The position numbers and the translations under genes are program-made. The notes under the pieces were generated by a model. That model made no database searches. It saw only the letters and a program-made list of their open reading frames with translations, and had not been told where the DNA came from. From Paenibacillus sp. LHD-38 (GTDB lineage: Bacteria > Bacillota > Bacilli > Paenibacillales > Paenibacillaceae), in contig NZ_JAVIFU010000012.1 in NCBI RefSeq assembly GCF_031157315.1, positions 117,958-181,957 on the forward strand: DNA of 64,000 bases, read 5' to 3'. Each line of letters begins with the position of its first letter. Position 1 is the stretch's first letter. Of the stretch, positions 17,070 through 25,560 are shown one piece after another.

Positions 17070-17145
17070 ACGATAATGATATTGTTATGCAACATTTAGC
17101 CCTTTATAATAATCGTATAAAGCTAAAATTTATTTGGTGTTGCAA
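17056..17145 (+). promoter_or_regulatory. promoter of the DUF1537-pdxA2 operon with three TGTTGCAA-type sites
   Basis: A good sigma-A promoter is visible: TTGTTA at 17082-17087, a 17-base spacer, and TATAAT at 17105-17110. Candidate operators surround it: TGTTGCAA at 17056-17063 (overlapping the end of the regulator gene), ATGCAACA at 17087-17094 inside the promoter, and TGTTGCAA at 17138-17145 downstream. The first two form an inverted repeat. The same word lies at the regulator's own promoter. Known PrpR relatives in actinobacteria bind TTTGCAAA-like sites, which fits in style. Confidence 0.6.
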
Positions 17146-17347
17146 AATAAAGCATTTATATAAATTTGTTTAACACAACTAGAGAAACTCGAAACTTGGA
17201 TAAAGAAATGCGTGAGTTTCTGTCAAAAGCCGTACCTGTTATGGTTCCATTCTTCTCCTTAATTGCCGGATTACGGGGGAGCTGGCCTCCGGACCTTTAA
17301 ACACTCTTATGAAACACAAGAATGAGATGCAAGGAGATACCACATTT

Positions 17348-18664
17348 ATGAGGCAAATCGCAATTATTGCAGATGATTTAACCGGAGCGTCCGACTCGGG
17401 CGTGCAGTTCGCAAGAAAAGGCTTTGAGACCCAGGTCATTTTTAATATTGATCATTTTTCTACAGGCACACAGGAAATAGAAGTCATTGTTCTCGATACG
17501 GATAGCCGGTCAGTTTCAAGGAAATTGGCCTATGAGAAGGCAAAGGTAGCTGCGGTTCAAGTCAATCAACTAGGCTTTAAGCATGTATATAAAAAAATGG
17601 ATTCTACGCTGCGAGGTAACTTAGGCACAGAAATAGACGCCGTCGCGGATACCATCCCAGTGGATTTTACAGTTGTAGCGCCTGCATTCCCGAAACTAGG
17701 CAGAACAACAAGAAACGGCATCCATTATATGAACAATGTACCGATCGCTCAGACTGAAGTAGCAAGAGATCCCAAGTGTCCCGTAACGGAATCAAACTTA
17801 GTAAAGCTGCTCGCTTCCCAATCGAAACGGAAAGCGGGACTAATCCCGTTAGAAACCCTTCGTGCAGGTAAGGAAGCCGTTTTGTCCCGAGTAAAAGCTT
17901 TACTTCAGAAACAAATTGAAATAATTGTGTTTGATTCTGTTTCGGGAGAAGATATGCAACAAATCGCCGAAATCATGGCGGTAAGCGAATATCGGATTCT
18001 ATGGGCAGGATCGGCAGGTCTCGCAGATTACCTTCCAGAGGCGCTGGCTTTGTTGAGCAGCAGCAGTAAAGTCTTAAATTCGGTTATATCCGTCACCAAT
18101 AAGCCCATACTTTTAGTTGCGGGCAGCATTTCTAAGGTAACCCGAAGTCAGATTGCCGCGTTTAATCTAAGTCCGCAGGTCAAAGCCGTGGAGTTTAACA
18201 CGGTTACGGCCCTTACCTCCGATGAGGGCTGCTCTAAGGAAATCGAGCGATGCAAGATGGAGCTCCTGACGGCCATAGCTGCAGGTTCAGATGTGTCTCT
18301 TTATGCAAGCTCCTCACCCGAGCATGTCCAATTATCCAAAGCGGCAGGCGCCGTAAGAGGATTTGATTCTACGGAGGTTTCCAACCGGATCGCAGCTATA
18401 TTGGGTGGAATTGCTTCCGGAATTATTCGAGAGATTGAACTGCAAGGCGTTATTCTAACCGGCGGGGATACAGCTAAGGCCGTATGCAAGCATCTGAGCG
18501 TATCCGGCATTCAGCTCATCAGTGAGATTGAACCGGGAATTCCACTGGGAAAATTCGTAGGGAGCAAGCCGTTGTGGGTAGTCACGAAAGCCGGTGCTTT
18601 CGGCAATGAAAATAGTTTGGTGCATGCTAAAGTGGCTGTGAAGGGAGGACAATCAAATGAATAG
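17348..18664 (+). CDS. DUF1537 four-carbon acid sugar kinase (DtnK/OtnK type)
   Basis: A 438-residue kinase of the DUF1537 family, which phosphorylates four-carbon acid sugars such as D-threonate and D-erythronate with ATP. The N-terminal substrate domain begins IAIIADDLTGASDSGVQFAR; a DSTLRGNLG-type motif (KKMDSTLRGN) follows. The C-terminal nucleotide-binding domain has LLVAGSISKVTRSQI and ILTGGDTAKAVC. The ATG at 17348 is chosen, with AAGGAGA upstream. It overlaps pdxA2 by eight bases. The established pairing of DUF1537 kinase with PdxA2 turns 4-carbon sugar acids into a 4-phosphate that is then oxidised and decarboxylated to dihydroxyacetone phosphate. Confidence 0.88.
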   Translation: MRQIAIIADDLTGASDSGVQFARKGFETQVIFNIDHFSTGTQEIEVIVLDTDSRSVSRKLAYEKAKVAAVQVNQLGFKHVYKKMDSTLRGNLGTEIDAVADTIPVDFTVVAPAFPKLGRTTRNGIHYMNNVPIAQTEVARDPKCPVTESNLVKLLASQSKRKAGLIPLETLRAGKEAVLSRVKALLQKQIEIIVFDSVSGEDMQQIAEIMAVSEYRILWAGSAGLADYLPEALALLSSSSKVLNSVISVTNKPILLVAGSISKVTRSQIAAFNLSPQVKAVEFNTVTALTSDEGCSKEIERCKMELLTAIAAGSDVSLYASSSPEHVQLSKAAGAVRGFDSTEVSNRIAAILGGIASGIIREIELQGVILTGGDTAKAVCKHLSVSGIQLISEIEPGIPLGKFVGSKPLWVVTKAGAFGNENSLVHAKVAVKGGQSNE

Positions 18665-19667
18665 ACCAATTATAGGAATTACAATGGGGGATGCTGCAGG
18701 CGTCGGCCCTGAAATTATATTGAAATCCTTGCAAGATCCCCTTGTATATGAATCTAGCAGACCTTTCGTCATCGGCGATTCGAAAATCATGGAAAGAGCC
18801 GAAGGCTTTGTCCAAACAGGACTGAAAATCCATAACATTCAAACCGTCACGGAGGCTCAGTTTCAATTTGGCACGGTAGACTGTCTGGATTTGGATTTGG
18901 TTCCGGCCGATCTGCCGATCGGACAAGTGTCTGCCGAGGCTGGACATGCCTCCTTCAGCTTTTTGAAGAAAGCGATCGAGCTTGCAAATGCCGGCGAGAT
19001 AGATGCGATCTGCACAGCGCCATTGAACAAAGAAGCACTTCACAAAGGAGGACATATTTATCCGGGACACACCGAAATTTTGGCCGACTTGACCGGTACA
19101 AAGGATTTTTCGATGATGCTGTCCGCTCCAAAGCTGAAGGTCATTCACGTCACGACTCACGTTGGCATTATCGATGCCGTTAAGATGATCAATCCGGAAC
19201 GCGTTTATAAGGTCATTCGCATGGCGCATGAAACGTTGCAAAAGGCAGGCTTTGCCGCTCCGAAAATCGCTGTCTGCGGCATTAATCCACATGCCGGAGA
19301 AAATGGGCTGTTTGGTTATGGAGAAGAAAAAGAAAAAATAATTCCCGGCGTCAAACAGGCTCAAGAAGATGGCATTCATGCGGTTGGGCCCCTTCCGGCC
19401 GATACCCTGTTCTTCCGAGCGACGCGCGGCGATTTTGATATCGTCGTAGCGATGTACCACGATCAGGGACATGGCCCTATTAAAGTGCTTGGACTTGAGG
19501 CTGGCGTTAACATTACCGTCGGTCTGCCTATTATTCGGACCAGCGTAGACCACGGCACCGCGTTTGATATTGCCGGCAAAGGAATCGCTGACGAGCAAAG
19601 CATGAAGGAAGCTATCCGCCAAGCGATTGAGTTAGCTCCTAACCGCGTATATCATCATCTTCCTTGA
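18657..19667 (+). CDS. pdxA2: PdxA2-type 4-phospho-threonate/erythronate dehydrogenase
   Basis: A 336-residue member of the PdxA family, which oxidises a 4-phospho-3-hydroxy acid with NAD+ followed by decarboxylation. Motifs: ITMGDAAGVGPEI at the start, metal histidines in GHTEILADLTGT, HVTTHVGIIDAV and MYHDQGHGPIKV, and CGINPHAGENGLFG. Canonical PdxA works in pyridoxal phosphate synthesis. The direct fusion to a DUF1537 kinase operon points instead to PdxA2, acting on 4-phospho-D-threonate or -erythronate. GGGAGG precedes the ATG, which lies inside the kinase gene end. Confidence 0.87.
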   Translation: MNRPIIGITMGDAAGVGPEIILKSLQDPLVYESSRPFVIGDSKIMERAEGFVQTGLKIHNIQTVTEAQFQFGTVDCLDLDLVPADLPIGQVSAEAGHASFSFLKKAIELANAGEIDAICTAPLNKEALHKGGHIYPGHTEILADLTGTKDFSMMLSAPKLKVIHVTTHVGIIDAVKMINPERVYKVIRMAHETLQKAGFAAPKIAVCGINPHAGENGLFGYGEEKEKIIPGVKQAQEDGIHAVGPLPADTLFFRATRGDFDIVVAMYHDQGHGPIKVLGLEAGVNITVGLPIIRTSVDHGTAFDIAGKGIADEQSMKEAIRQAIELAPNRVYHHLP

Positions 19668-20085
19668 AGCAAACAATCCTAAGGTTGCGATAAGTTCCAC
19701 TAGTTCATATGTCTAACTAGGCTTGGCACAGCTTTCCCAATTCTGAAAGCTATGATATGAAAAATTATGAGAGAACATCCTACAAGACCTATAACAGTAG
19801 ATTTATCAGCTATCCTTATTTGCCGGTCTATCAATTTGCGGAGGAATACAAGTGGCATCGCTTTAATCCGCATAAGCTGCATCTCGGGCAGATCGGTTTC
19901 GGCTTTTGTCTTCAGAGGAGGAGGCTGTCCTCTCCGAGGAATTGACCGATACAAGGCAACGCTTGACGGAAGGCTTTCCGGATCATCATACTCCGGGTTT
20001 CCCGCAAGACGGTTCTTGGACGGTGCGTTTCGAGGGCTTGAAAAAACTGCTATAACGCAGAAAAGTATGAAGAGGAGGAAATGAA
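19668..20085 (+). other. gap with possible protein relic
   Basis: No intact gene is recognised. On the plus strand, about 19915-20056 reads as a codon-like tail (SEEEAVLSEELTDTRQ ... DGSWTVRFEGLKKLL, stop) without a start, as if the C-terminus of a lost gene remained. The upstream part, 19757-19945, opens in two frames without family resemblance. AGAGGAGG before 20086 belongs to the next gene. Confidence 0.3.
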
Positions 20086-21810
20086 ATGGCTAAGCGTTCA
20101 ATACCGGATACGTTGATGCTGGAAGAACGGGCTGCCCATGCTCTGAATGCGATGGTGGGCATTGCGGATAGGGATTACGATTATGTGCCGTTCTTTGCGG
20201 CAAATTTAATGGCTAAGCCCGCTTACATGACGCATGGAGATTGGGATTACGGTTCCTCCCACGGCCGGATGATCGACGGGATGATCCTTGCAAGGCATAT
20301 GTCCGGTGAAACGTTCGGACAGGAGGTAGAGGAGCGATATCGCTCCAACTTGCTCTCCTTCTTTAAGGAAGACGGAATGAGCTACCGCCAGTTGAATCCG
20401 GTACACAAATGGGAGACGAATGCGAATCTGATCGATCAGCGTGCTGTGATCCTGTCACTGACAACCTGGTATATGGAATCGGGAGATCAGAAGGCTAAGG
20501 AAGCTGCGGATCGTCATGTTGCGGCACTTAAACGGATCGCGATCAAGGAACGCGACATCTGGTATTATCCGGCTTCTGAATATAAGGAAACGGGATGGCC
20601 GTCCAAGAATGCCGTCCAACTCCGGCTTGCTCCGGACCCTGCTTCTTTCTGCGGGAGACTCATTATGCCACTGCTGAAGTACCACGAATTAACGGGGAAC
20701 CAGGATGCGTTTGAGCTCTGCCAATATTTCACGGCGCTCATTACGGAAAGAAGTCGTGTATTCCTTGAAGATGGGAGCTTTAATGATTCTCTAGCCTACC
20801 GCAGCGGACACTTCCACACCCGGTTGGGTACTTTGGACGCGATTGCCCGTTTCGGTGAGTTCACGCGCAACGCCGCGATGATTAGCTGGGTTAAGAAGAG
20901 CTATGATTGGGCGCTAACGAAGTGCACCGCATTCGGCTGGACACCAGGCGACCTTCACGAGCAAGCTTATGAGCACGAAACCTGCTCTTTAGTGGATCTG
21001 ATCGCGACCGGGATTACGCTCGCCAAAAATGGTTACGTGGAATATTGGGGAACCGTTGAACGGTTTCTCCGGAACCACCTGGCGGAATCTCAACTGCTGG
21101 ACTTGAATTGGGTAGAACAATCTACGGACAAGTTGAGGGACATTCACGCAGATCGCTCCTATTATAAGGTTGCAGATCGAACGCGGGGAGCCTTCGCCGG
21201 ATACTCCGCTCCTAACGACTTCTGCTGTGACGTTAATGAAGGACGCGGCCATACGAACGATTTGCAAATTTGCTGTTTAGGGTCTGGAATGCGCGGTTTG
21301 TTCATGGGTTGGAGTAATAGTATTACGGAGCAAGAGGGCATGATCAGCGTGAACTTCCTGCTAAACCGGGGTTCAAAGTGGCTTGACGTTGACAGCTACT
21401 TGCCGCACGAAGGAAAAGTCGTGCTTCACATTCATCAGGATCTGCCGCGGCTTGCCGTCCGAATTCCTGAGTGGGCGGGATTCACAAAAATCAACGTTGC
21501 CCGCAAACGAGGCAATACATTGACGGAAGGCAAAGGAAAAGATCCGAGCAGCTGGATTAACAAGTGTTTCCTGTTACTTGGTCCCGCATATGAAGGAGAA
21601 ACAATTACGATTACGTTCCCGCTGAGCTTTCGAACAACACAGGAGAATGCAGTTGGTCAAGTATTCGATACACAGTGGCGCGGCGATGATGTTGTAGACA
21701 TCAGTCCAAAGGGACGGCAAAAGCCGCTGTACAGCGGGCGCGAAGTATATGATCATGCACCGATGCGGATGGGCGATTATCGGAGACTGGATCGTGAACT
21801 TATCTGGTAG
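20086..21810 (+). CDS. GH127 (DUF1680)-like beta-L-arabinofuranosidase-type protein
   Basis: A 574-residue protein with an (alpha/alpha)6 barrel and a C-terminal beta-sandwich. The GH127 zinc/cysteine site is recognisable: HETC near residue 298 (the ExC motif) and ICC near residue 395, equivalent to the Glu, Cys, Cys-Cys cluster whose first CC cysteine is the nucleophile in HypBA1. The barrel carries GDWDYGSSHGRMIDGM and the sandwich IRIPEW-like VRIPEWAGFTK. The family removes beta-L-arabinofuranose, a sugar of plant cell walls. No signal peptide is seen, so it acts in the cytoplasm. AGGAGG lies before the ATG. It is shorter than typical GH127 proteins (about 640), so specificity may differ. 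Confidence 0.7.
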   Translation: MAKRSIPDTLMLEERAAHALNAMVGIADRDYDYVPFFAANLMAKPAYMTHGDWDYGSSHGRMIDGMILARHMSGETFGQEVEERYRSNLLSFFKEDGMSYRQLNPVHKWETNANLIDQRAVILSLTTWYMESGDQKAKEAADRHVAALKRIAIKERDIWYYPASEYKETGWPSKNAVQLRLAPDPASFCGRLIMPLLKYHELTGNQDAFELCQYFTALITERSRVFLEDGSFNDSLAYRSGHFHTRLGTLDAIARFGEFTRNAAMISWVKKSYDWALTKCTAFGWTPGDLHEQAYEHETCSLVDLIATGITLAKNGYVEYWGTVERFLRNHLAESQLLDLNWVEQSTDKLRDIHADRSYYKVADRTRGAFAGYSAPNDFCCDVNEGRGHTNDLQICCLGSGMRGLFMGWSNSITEQEGMISVNFLLNRGSKWLDVDSYLPHEGKVVLHIHQDLPRLAVRIPEWAGFTKINVARKRGNTLTEGKGKDPSSWINKCFLLLGPAYEGETITITFPLSFRTTQENAVGQVFDTQWRGDDVVDISPKGRQKPLYSGREVYDHAPMRMGDYRRLDRELIW

Positions 21811-21849
21811 AGTGGAAAGCGGTATGACGTTTCTGAAGGAAGTTATTCA

Positions 21850-21868
21850 GGTCACGAATGAAGTGACC
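21850..21868. repeat. small perfect dyad after the GH127-like gene
   Basis: GGTCAC, seven bases, GTGACC. It lies in the 90 bases between the GH127-like gene and the terminator. This stretch also reads as a short protein-like tail (TFLKEVIQVTNEVTVQRLL), possibly a relic. Confidence 0.3.
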
Positions 21869-21902
21869 GTGCAGCGGCTTCTCCGTACTGCTTGAGAACA
21901 TG

Positions 21903-21948
21903 GGAATCTGCAGAACAGAATTCGTTCCGCAGATTCCTCTTTTTTTTG
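21903..21948 (+). terminator. intrinsic terminator
   Basis: GGAATCTGC-GAAC pairs with GTTC-GCAGATTCC, with one A/C mismatch in each arm and a seven-base loop, followed by CTC and a run of eight or more Ts. It separates the GH127-like gene from the racemase-RLP operon, which must therefore have its own promoter. Confidence 0.85.
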
Positions 21949-22033
21949 GAAGTGCAGAATGAGACCTCTAGTGTCGATACGAGCCGCGTTCAAAAAAAGA
22001 CAGAACTTTCGTCATTCGGGAGGAGAGATTGCA

Positions 22034-22699
22034 ATGAAAAGAACAATTGTAGCGGTCTATACGGGCCAAGGCCTTGCAGATCCGTTAAAAAAGGTATTCA
22101 ACGAGCTCTTGCCGGACTGCCGACTCGTTAATATCATCGATGACAGCCTGATTTATGACGTCGTACAGGCTGGAGAGATCACTTCACAGGTGTCCGGGCG
22201 GCTGTTGAACTATTATCAGAACGCGGTGGAGCTTGGGGCCGACGTAATTTTGAATACCTGCTCGTCGGTTGGTGAAGTGGTCGATCGAGCAAGGCCATTT
22301 GTATCCGTGCCAATCGTGAAGATCGATGAGCAGATGGCTCAGGAAGCGGTAAGGCGCTATTCCCGCATTGGCGTCATTGCGACCTTGCCGACGACGCTGC
22401 ATCCGACAATGACCTTGCTGCGTTCCCAAGCAGAAGCTACTGGAAAATCCATTGAACTGGTGGATGGTCTGGCGAAGGGAGCATATGACGCGCTGGTCAG
22501 CGGCAAGCCGGAGGAGCACGACCGCTTAATCACGGAAACGGCGGCGAGTATCGCCTCTTCGGTGGACGCTATGGTGCTCGCGCAAGGCTCGATGGCAAGG
22601 ATGGAAGCAGCTCTAAATGAGAAAACCGGCAAGCCGGTATACACCAGCCCGTATTTAGGCGTATTGGCGGTTAAACGGTTATTGGAGGCGCTTGAATAA
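22034..22699 (+). CDS. aspartate/glutamate racemase-superfamily protein with one visible catalytic Cys
   Basis: A 221-residue protein of the Asp/Glu/hydantoin racemase fold. The first catalytic cysteine is present in ILNTCSSVGEV (C76). At the second site, where racemases have a G-C-T motif, it reads VLAQGSMARM with no Cys, so a two-base racemisation is unlikely. It may be an isomerase, decarboxylase or lyase using one Cys. The ATG at 22034 is chosen because GGGAGGAGAG lies upstream. It is the first gene of a tight operon with the RuBisCO-like protein and a DUF1537 kinase, so a step on a sugar acid is expected (inference). Confidence 0.72.
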   Translation: MKRTIVAVYTGQGLADPLKKVFNELLPDCRLVNIIDDSLIYDVVQAGEITSQVSGRLLNYYQNAVELGADVILNTCSSVGEVVDRARPFVSVPIVKIDEQMAQEAVRRYSRIGVIATLPTTLHPTMTLLRSQAEATGKSIELVDGLAKGAYDALVSGKPEEHDRLITETAASIASSVDAMVLAQGSMARMEAALNEKTGKPVYTSPYLGVLAVKRLLEALE

Positions 22700-22724
22700 A
22701 TCGATAATTTGCGAGGTGTTTAAA

Positions 22725-23996
22725 TTGAAAACAAAACGTATAATAGCCATTTATTTGGTCGAAACCCCGTTCACGCTTGAGCAGGCAGCTGCGTCCATCG
22801 CAGGGGAACAATCAACCGGAACGTTCACAGCAGTGCCTGGCGAAACGGCGTCGCTTAAGGATCGTCATGGTGCCCGAATCGAGTGCATCACACCTTTGGA
22901 GCAGGTCGGGCAGCCTTCGCTGCCCGGGGCGGTCTTACCGAAAGGCCATAACGGTACCTATTCACGCGGGGAAGTCGTTGTTTCTTTTCCGCTTCATAAT
23001 TTCGGACCGTCGATTCCGAACCTGATGGCTTGTGTAGCCGGTAACTTGTATGAGCTGCGCGAGTTATCGGGGTTGCGGCTTCTAGATTTGGAGCTGCCGG
23101 ATGACTTCGCGGCCTGCTATCCGGGGCCGCGTTTCGGCATCGAAGGGACACGACGGTTAACCGGCGTTTACGATCGACCGATTATCGGTACGATCATCAA
23201 GCCGAGTGTAGGTCTGGGTCCGGCGGATTTAGAGTCACTTGTGTATAAGCTGGCGATATCGGGACTTGATTTTATTAAGGACGATGAATTAAATGCGGAT
23301 CCGCCTTATTTCCCGCTTCAGGATAAAGTGGTGACGGTCGCGCGGGCGATTGAGCGGGCAGCAGATGTTACGGGCCGTAAGGTGATGTATGCCTACAATA
23401 TTACGGGAGACATCGATGCGCTGAAACGCAACCACGATCTCGTGGTCAAGGCAGGAGGCAATTGTGTCATGGTCAGTATGAACAGCGTTGGAATCGCGGG
23501 TCTCACTTATTTGAACACCTTTAGCGAGGTTCCGATTCACGGTCATCGGAATCAGTGGGGGATGCTGACGCGACATGGGCAGCTTGGTATGGACTTCCGG
23601 GCATATCAGAAGCTGTGCAGGCTCGCGGGTGCTGACCATCTGCATGTCAACGGATTAGGTAGCAAGTTCTATGAATCCGACGATTCTGTCGTGAGGTCTG
23701 TGCAAGCCTGTATGCAGCCGTTATTGGGCGGTTATGCGACGATGCCTGTCCTGTCTTCGGGACAATGGGCGGGGACGGCAGCGGTCACGTATGAACGGAC
23801 GCGCACGGTTGATGTAATGCATCTCGCTGGAGGCGGTATTCTCGCTCACCCGGACGGCCCTGTCGCTGGCGTCGAGAGCATGAAGCAAGGCTGGGAGGCT
23901 GCGATACGCGGTATTCCTGCTGAAGATTATGCGAAGGATCGAGTCGAGCTGCGCCGCGCCTTCGACAAATTTCTACGTAAGGATCATGCGCAATGA
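22725..23996 (+). CDS. RuBisCO-like protein (form IV), candidate 3-oxo-isoapionate-4-phosphate lyase OiaT/OiaX
   Basis: A 423-residue RuBisCO large-subunit homologue. The N-terminal domain opens with IIAIYLVETPF. The barrel shows GTIIKPSVGLGP (Lys near 160), the metal motif FIKDDELN (carbamylated-Lys, Asp and Glu positions kept, near 185), GHR in place of the usual loop-5 HxH, and loop-6 GLGSKFYES with a Lys. GGGILAHPDGP closes the phosphate site. Overall divergence marks a form IV protein, not a CO2-fixing enzyme. The next gene is a DUF1537 kinase with a four-base overlap, then glcD and glcF. In D-apiose catabolism RLPs OiaT and OiaX act on 3-oxo-isoapionate 4-phosphate. TTG at 22725 (GAGGTG upstream) is preferred; TTG at 22692 is possible. 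Confidence 0.85.
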   Translation: MKTKRIIAIYLVETPFTLEQAAASIAGEQSTGTFTAVPGETASLKDRHGARIECITPLEQVGQPSLPGAVLPKGHNGTYSRGEVVVSFPLHNFGPSIPNLMACVAGNLYELRELSGLRLLDLELPDDFAACYPGPRFGIEGTRRLTGVYDRPIIGTIIKPSVGLGPADLESLVYKLAISGLDFIKDDELNADPPYFPLQDKVVTVARAIERAADVTGRKVMYAYNITGDIDALKRNHDLVVKAGGNCVMVSMNSVGIAGLTYLNTFSEVPIHGHRNQWGMLTRHGQLGMDFRAYQKLCRLAGADHLHVNGLGSKFYESDDSVVRSVQACMQPLLGGYATMPVLSSGQWAGTAAVTYERTRTVDVMHLAGGGILAHPDGPVAGVESMKQGWEAAIRGIPAEDYAKDRVELRRAFDKFLRKDHAQ

Positions 23997-25405
23997 ACAA
24001 CTTAGACGTAATGATGCAAAAAAATGAAAGACTGCTTTGCTACTATGGCGATGATTTTACCGGCTCCACAGATGTGATGGAGGCTCTGGCCATGAATGGC
24101 GTGGAGACGGTGCTGTTTCTTGAGCCGCCATCAGCGGAGCTTCTAGCTCAACGGTTTCCGAACGTGGAGTGCTTTGGCGTTGCCGGAGTAAGCCGAACGA
24201 TGACGCCGGACGAGATGGAGCGCGAGCTGCGGCCCACTCTTGAACTGCTGAAATCGTATGGGACGGCAGTCGTGCATTATAAAATATGCTCGACCTTCGA
24301 TTCTTCGCCCCGCGCAGGCAGCATTGGCAAGGTGCTGGAGATGGGCCGGGAGATCTATTCTCAATGCAGGTATGTGCCGATTGTGGCAGGTGTGCCGATC
24401 CTTAAGCGATATACAGTGTTCGGCCATCATTTTGCCGCTGCCGGAGCGGATGGAGAGACGTATCGGCTTGATCGTCATCCCACGATGTCCCGTCATCCCA
24501 TTACGCCGATACATGAATCGGATCTTCGACTCCTTCTTCGGCAGCAAACCGAATTGCCTGTTGCTTTAATGGAACTGCCGGCATTGGATGGTGAGGCTGA
24601 GAAAGTAGCGGCTAGGCTCGAGCAGCGGCTGGAGAATAAGGAGACAGCTGCTGTCCTGTTCGATGTGCTCGATGTCTCGCGCTTGGAGACGACAGGCAGG
24701 TTGATTTGGCAGGAAGCGTTAGATCAGAAGATGAGCTTATTTGTAATCGGCTCCTCAGGCGTCGAGTACGCGTTGACCGCACATTGGGCTAGTGAGGGGC
24801 TCGTTGACCGGGATAATGTACAATTACAAGCACCAGGCGAAGTGGATCAATTGTTGGTCGTATCGGGGAGCTGTTCGCCTGTTACGCAATCGCAAATCGA
24901 GTGGGCTTTGGGGCAAGGCTATGCCGCCATTCAGGTGCCAGTGCAGGATTGGCTGGAGCCGAATCGAGCGGAAGAGTCGAGACAGGCGCTTCTGAAGCGG
25001 GTAATACCGCTCCTGGTAGAAGGCAGGAATGTTATTCTTTATTCCGCTATTGGTCCGGAAGATCCGGCAATCGAAGCGCTTCGGAAGGTATTGGATGTTC
25101 TTGGTCTAGAACCAGCGGATTCCGGTCGTATTATCGGTATGCAGCTCGGCAGACTGACCCGGGATATTTTGCAGACGTCCGGCCTGCGTAGAATTTTAAT
25201 TGCGGGCGGTGACACTTCCGGTTATGTAACACGTGAGCTGGGGATCTATGCAATGTCGTGTATAAGCACGATTGTCCCTGGAGGTCCGCTATGCCGTTGT
25301 TATGCAGAAGATTCCCGAATGGACGGGCTTCAACTGTCGCTTAAAGGCGGGCAAGTTGGCGGAGCCGATTATTTTGAGCGCGTTAGGCGAGGAGGGTTAT
25401 CATGA
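23993..25405 (+). CDS. DUF1537 acid sugar kinase, candidate 3-oxo-isoapionate kinase (OiaK)
   Basis: A 470-residue DUF1537 kinase, distinct from the one at 17.3 kb. The substrate domain starts YYGDDFTGSTDVMEALAMNG and carries KICSTFDSSPRAGSIGK. The C-terminal ATP domain has LLVVSGSCSPVTQSQIEWAL and ILIAGGDTSGYVTRELGI. An ATGA overlap with the RLP gene indicates tight coupling. In known pathways an RLP of the OiaT/OiaX type acts right after a DUF1537 kinase, so phosphorylation of 3-oxo-isoapionate is the leading guess. Other sugar acids cannot be excluded. Its stop overlaps the start of a GH2 scar. Confidence 0.85.
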   Translation: MNNLDVMMQKNERLLCYYGDDFTGSTDVMEALAMNGVETVLFLEPPSAELLAQRFPNVECFGVAGVSRTMTPDEMERELRPTLELLKSYGTAVVHYKICSTFDSSPRAGSIGKVLEMGREIYSQCRYVPIVAGVPILKRYTVFGHHFAAAGADGETYRLDRHPTMSRHPITPIHESDLRLLLRQQTELPVALMELPALDGEAEKVAARLEQRLENKETAAVLFDVLDVSRLETTGRLIWQEALDQKMSLFVIGSSGVEYALTAHWASEGLVDRDNVQLQAPGEVDQLLVVSGSCSPVTQSQIEWALGQGYAAIQVPVQDWLEPNRAEESRQALLKRVIPLLVEGRNVILYSAIGPEDPAIEALRKVLDVLGLEPADSGRIIGMQLGRLTRDILQTSGLRRILIAGGDTSGYVTRELGIYAMSCISTIVPGGPLCRCYAEDSRMDGLQLSLKGGQVGGADYFERVRRGGLS

Positions 25406-25530
25406 ACTGCATGGTCAAAGCATTACCGGATTGGGAGAACCTGCAAATGCTGACGCCCCCGGGTGGAGTTTGATGTCACGGATTTCTTGAAGCCAGGGAA
25501 CAATCGCTTGGCCGTTCGCGTCATCAGATG
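25402..25530 (+). pseudogene. internally deleted remnant of a GH2 glycoside hydrolase gene
   Basis: An ATG coupled to the kinase stop (ATGA) starts a 23-codon frame containing ALPDWENLQML, like the N-terminus of LacZ-type GH2 enzymes (compare [11 protein letters not shown] in the gene at 36593). After a frame change it reads VEFDVTDFLKPGNNRLAVRV, which matches the GH2 sugar-binding domain (compare [20 protein letters not shown] in the same gene). The stretch between and after is deleted. So a GH2 gene once belonged to this operon. The remnant ends about 30 bases before glcD. Confidence 0.7.
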
Positions 25531-25560
25531 ACCTGACTAATAATTGGGCGGAGGGAATGA

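Noticed and set aside
19757..20084. Two overlapping plus-strand frames of 62 and 105 codons before the GH127-like gene
   Set aside because: They overlap each other, have unusual composition and match nothing I know. Only a possible C-terminal relic is noted in that gap.
22725..23996. Genuine CO2-fixing RuBisCO
   Set aside because: The usual HxH and loop-6 surroundings are changed, no small subunit or phosphoribulokinase is present, and the kinase/glycolate context fits a RuBisCO-like protein.
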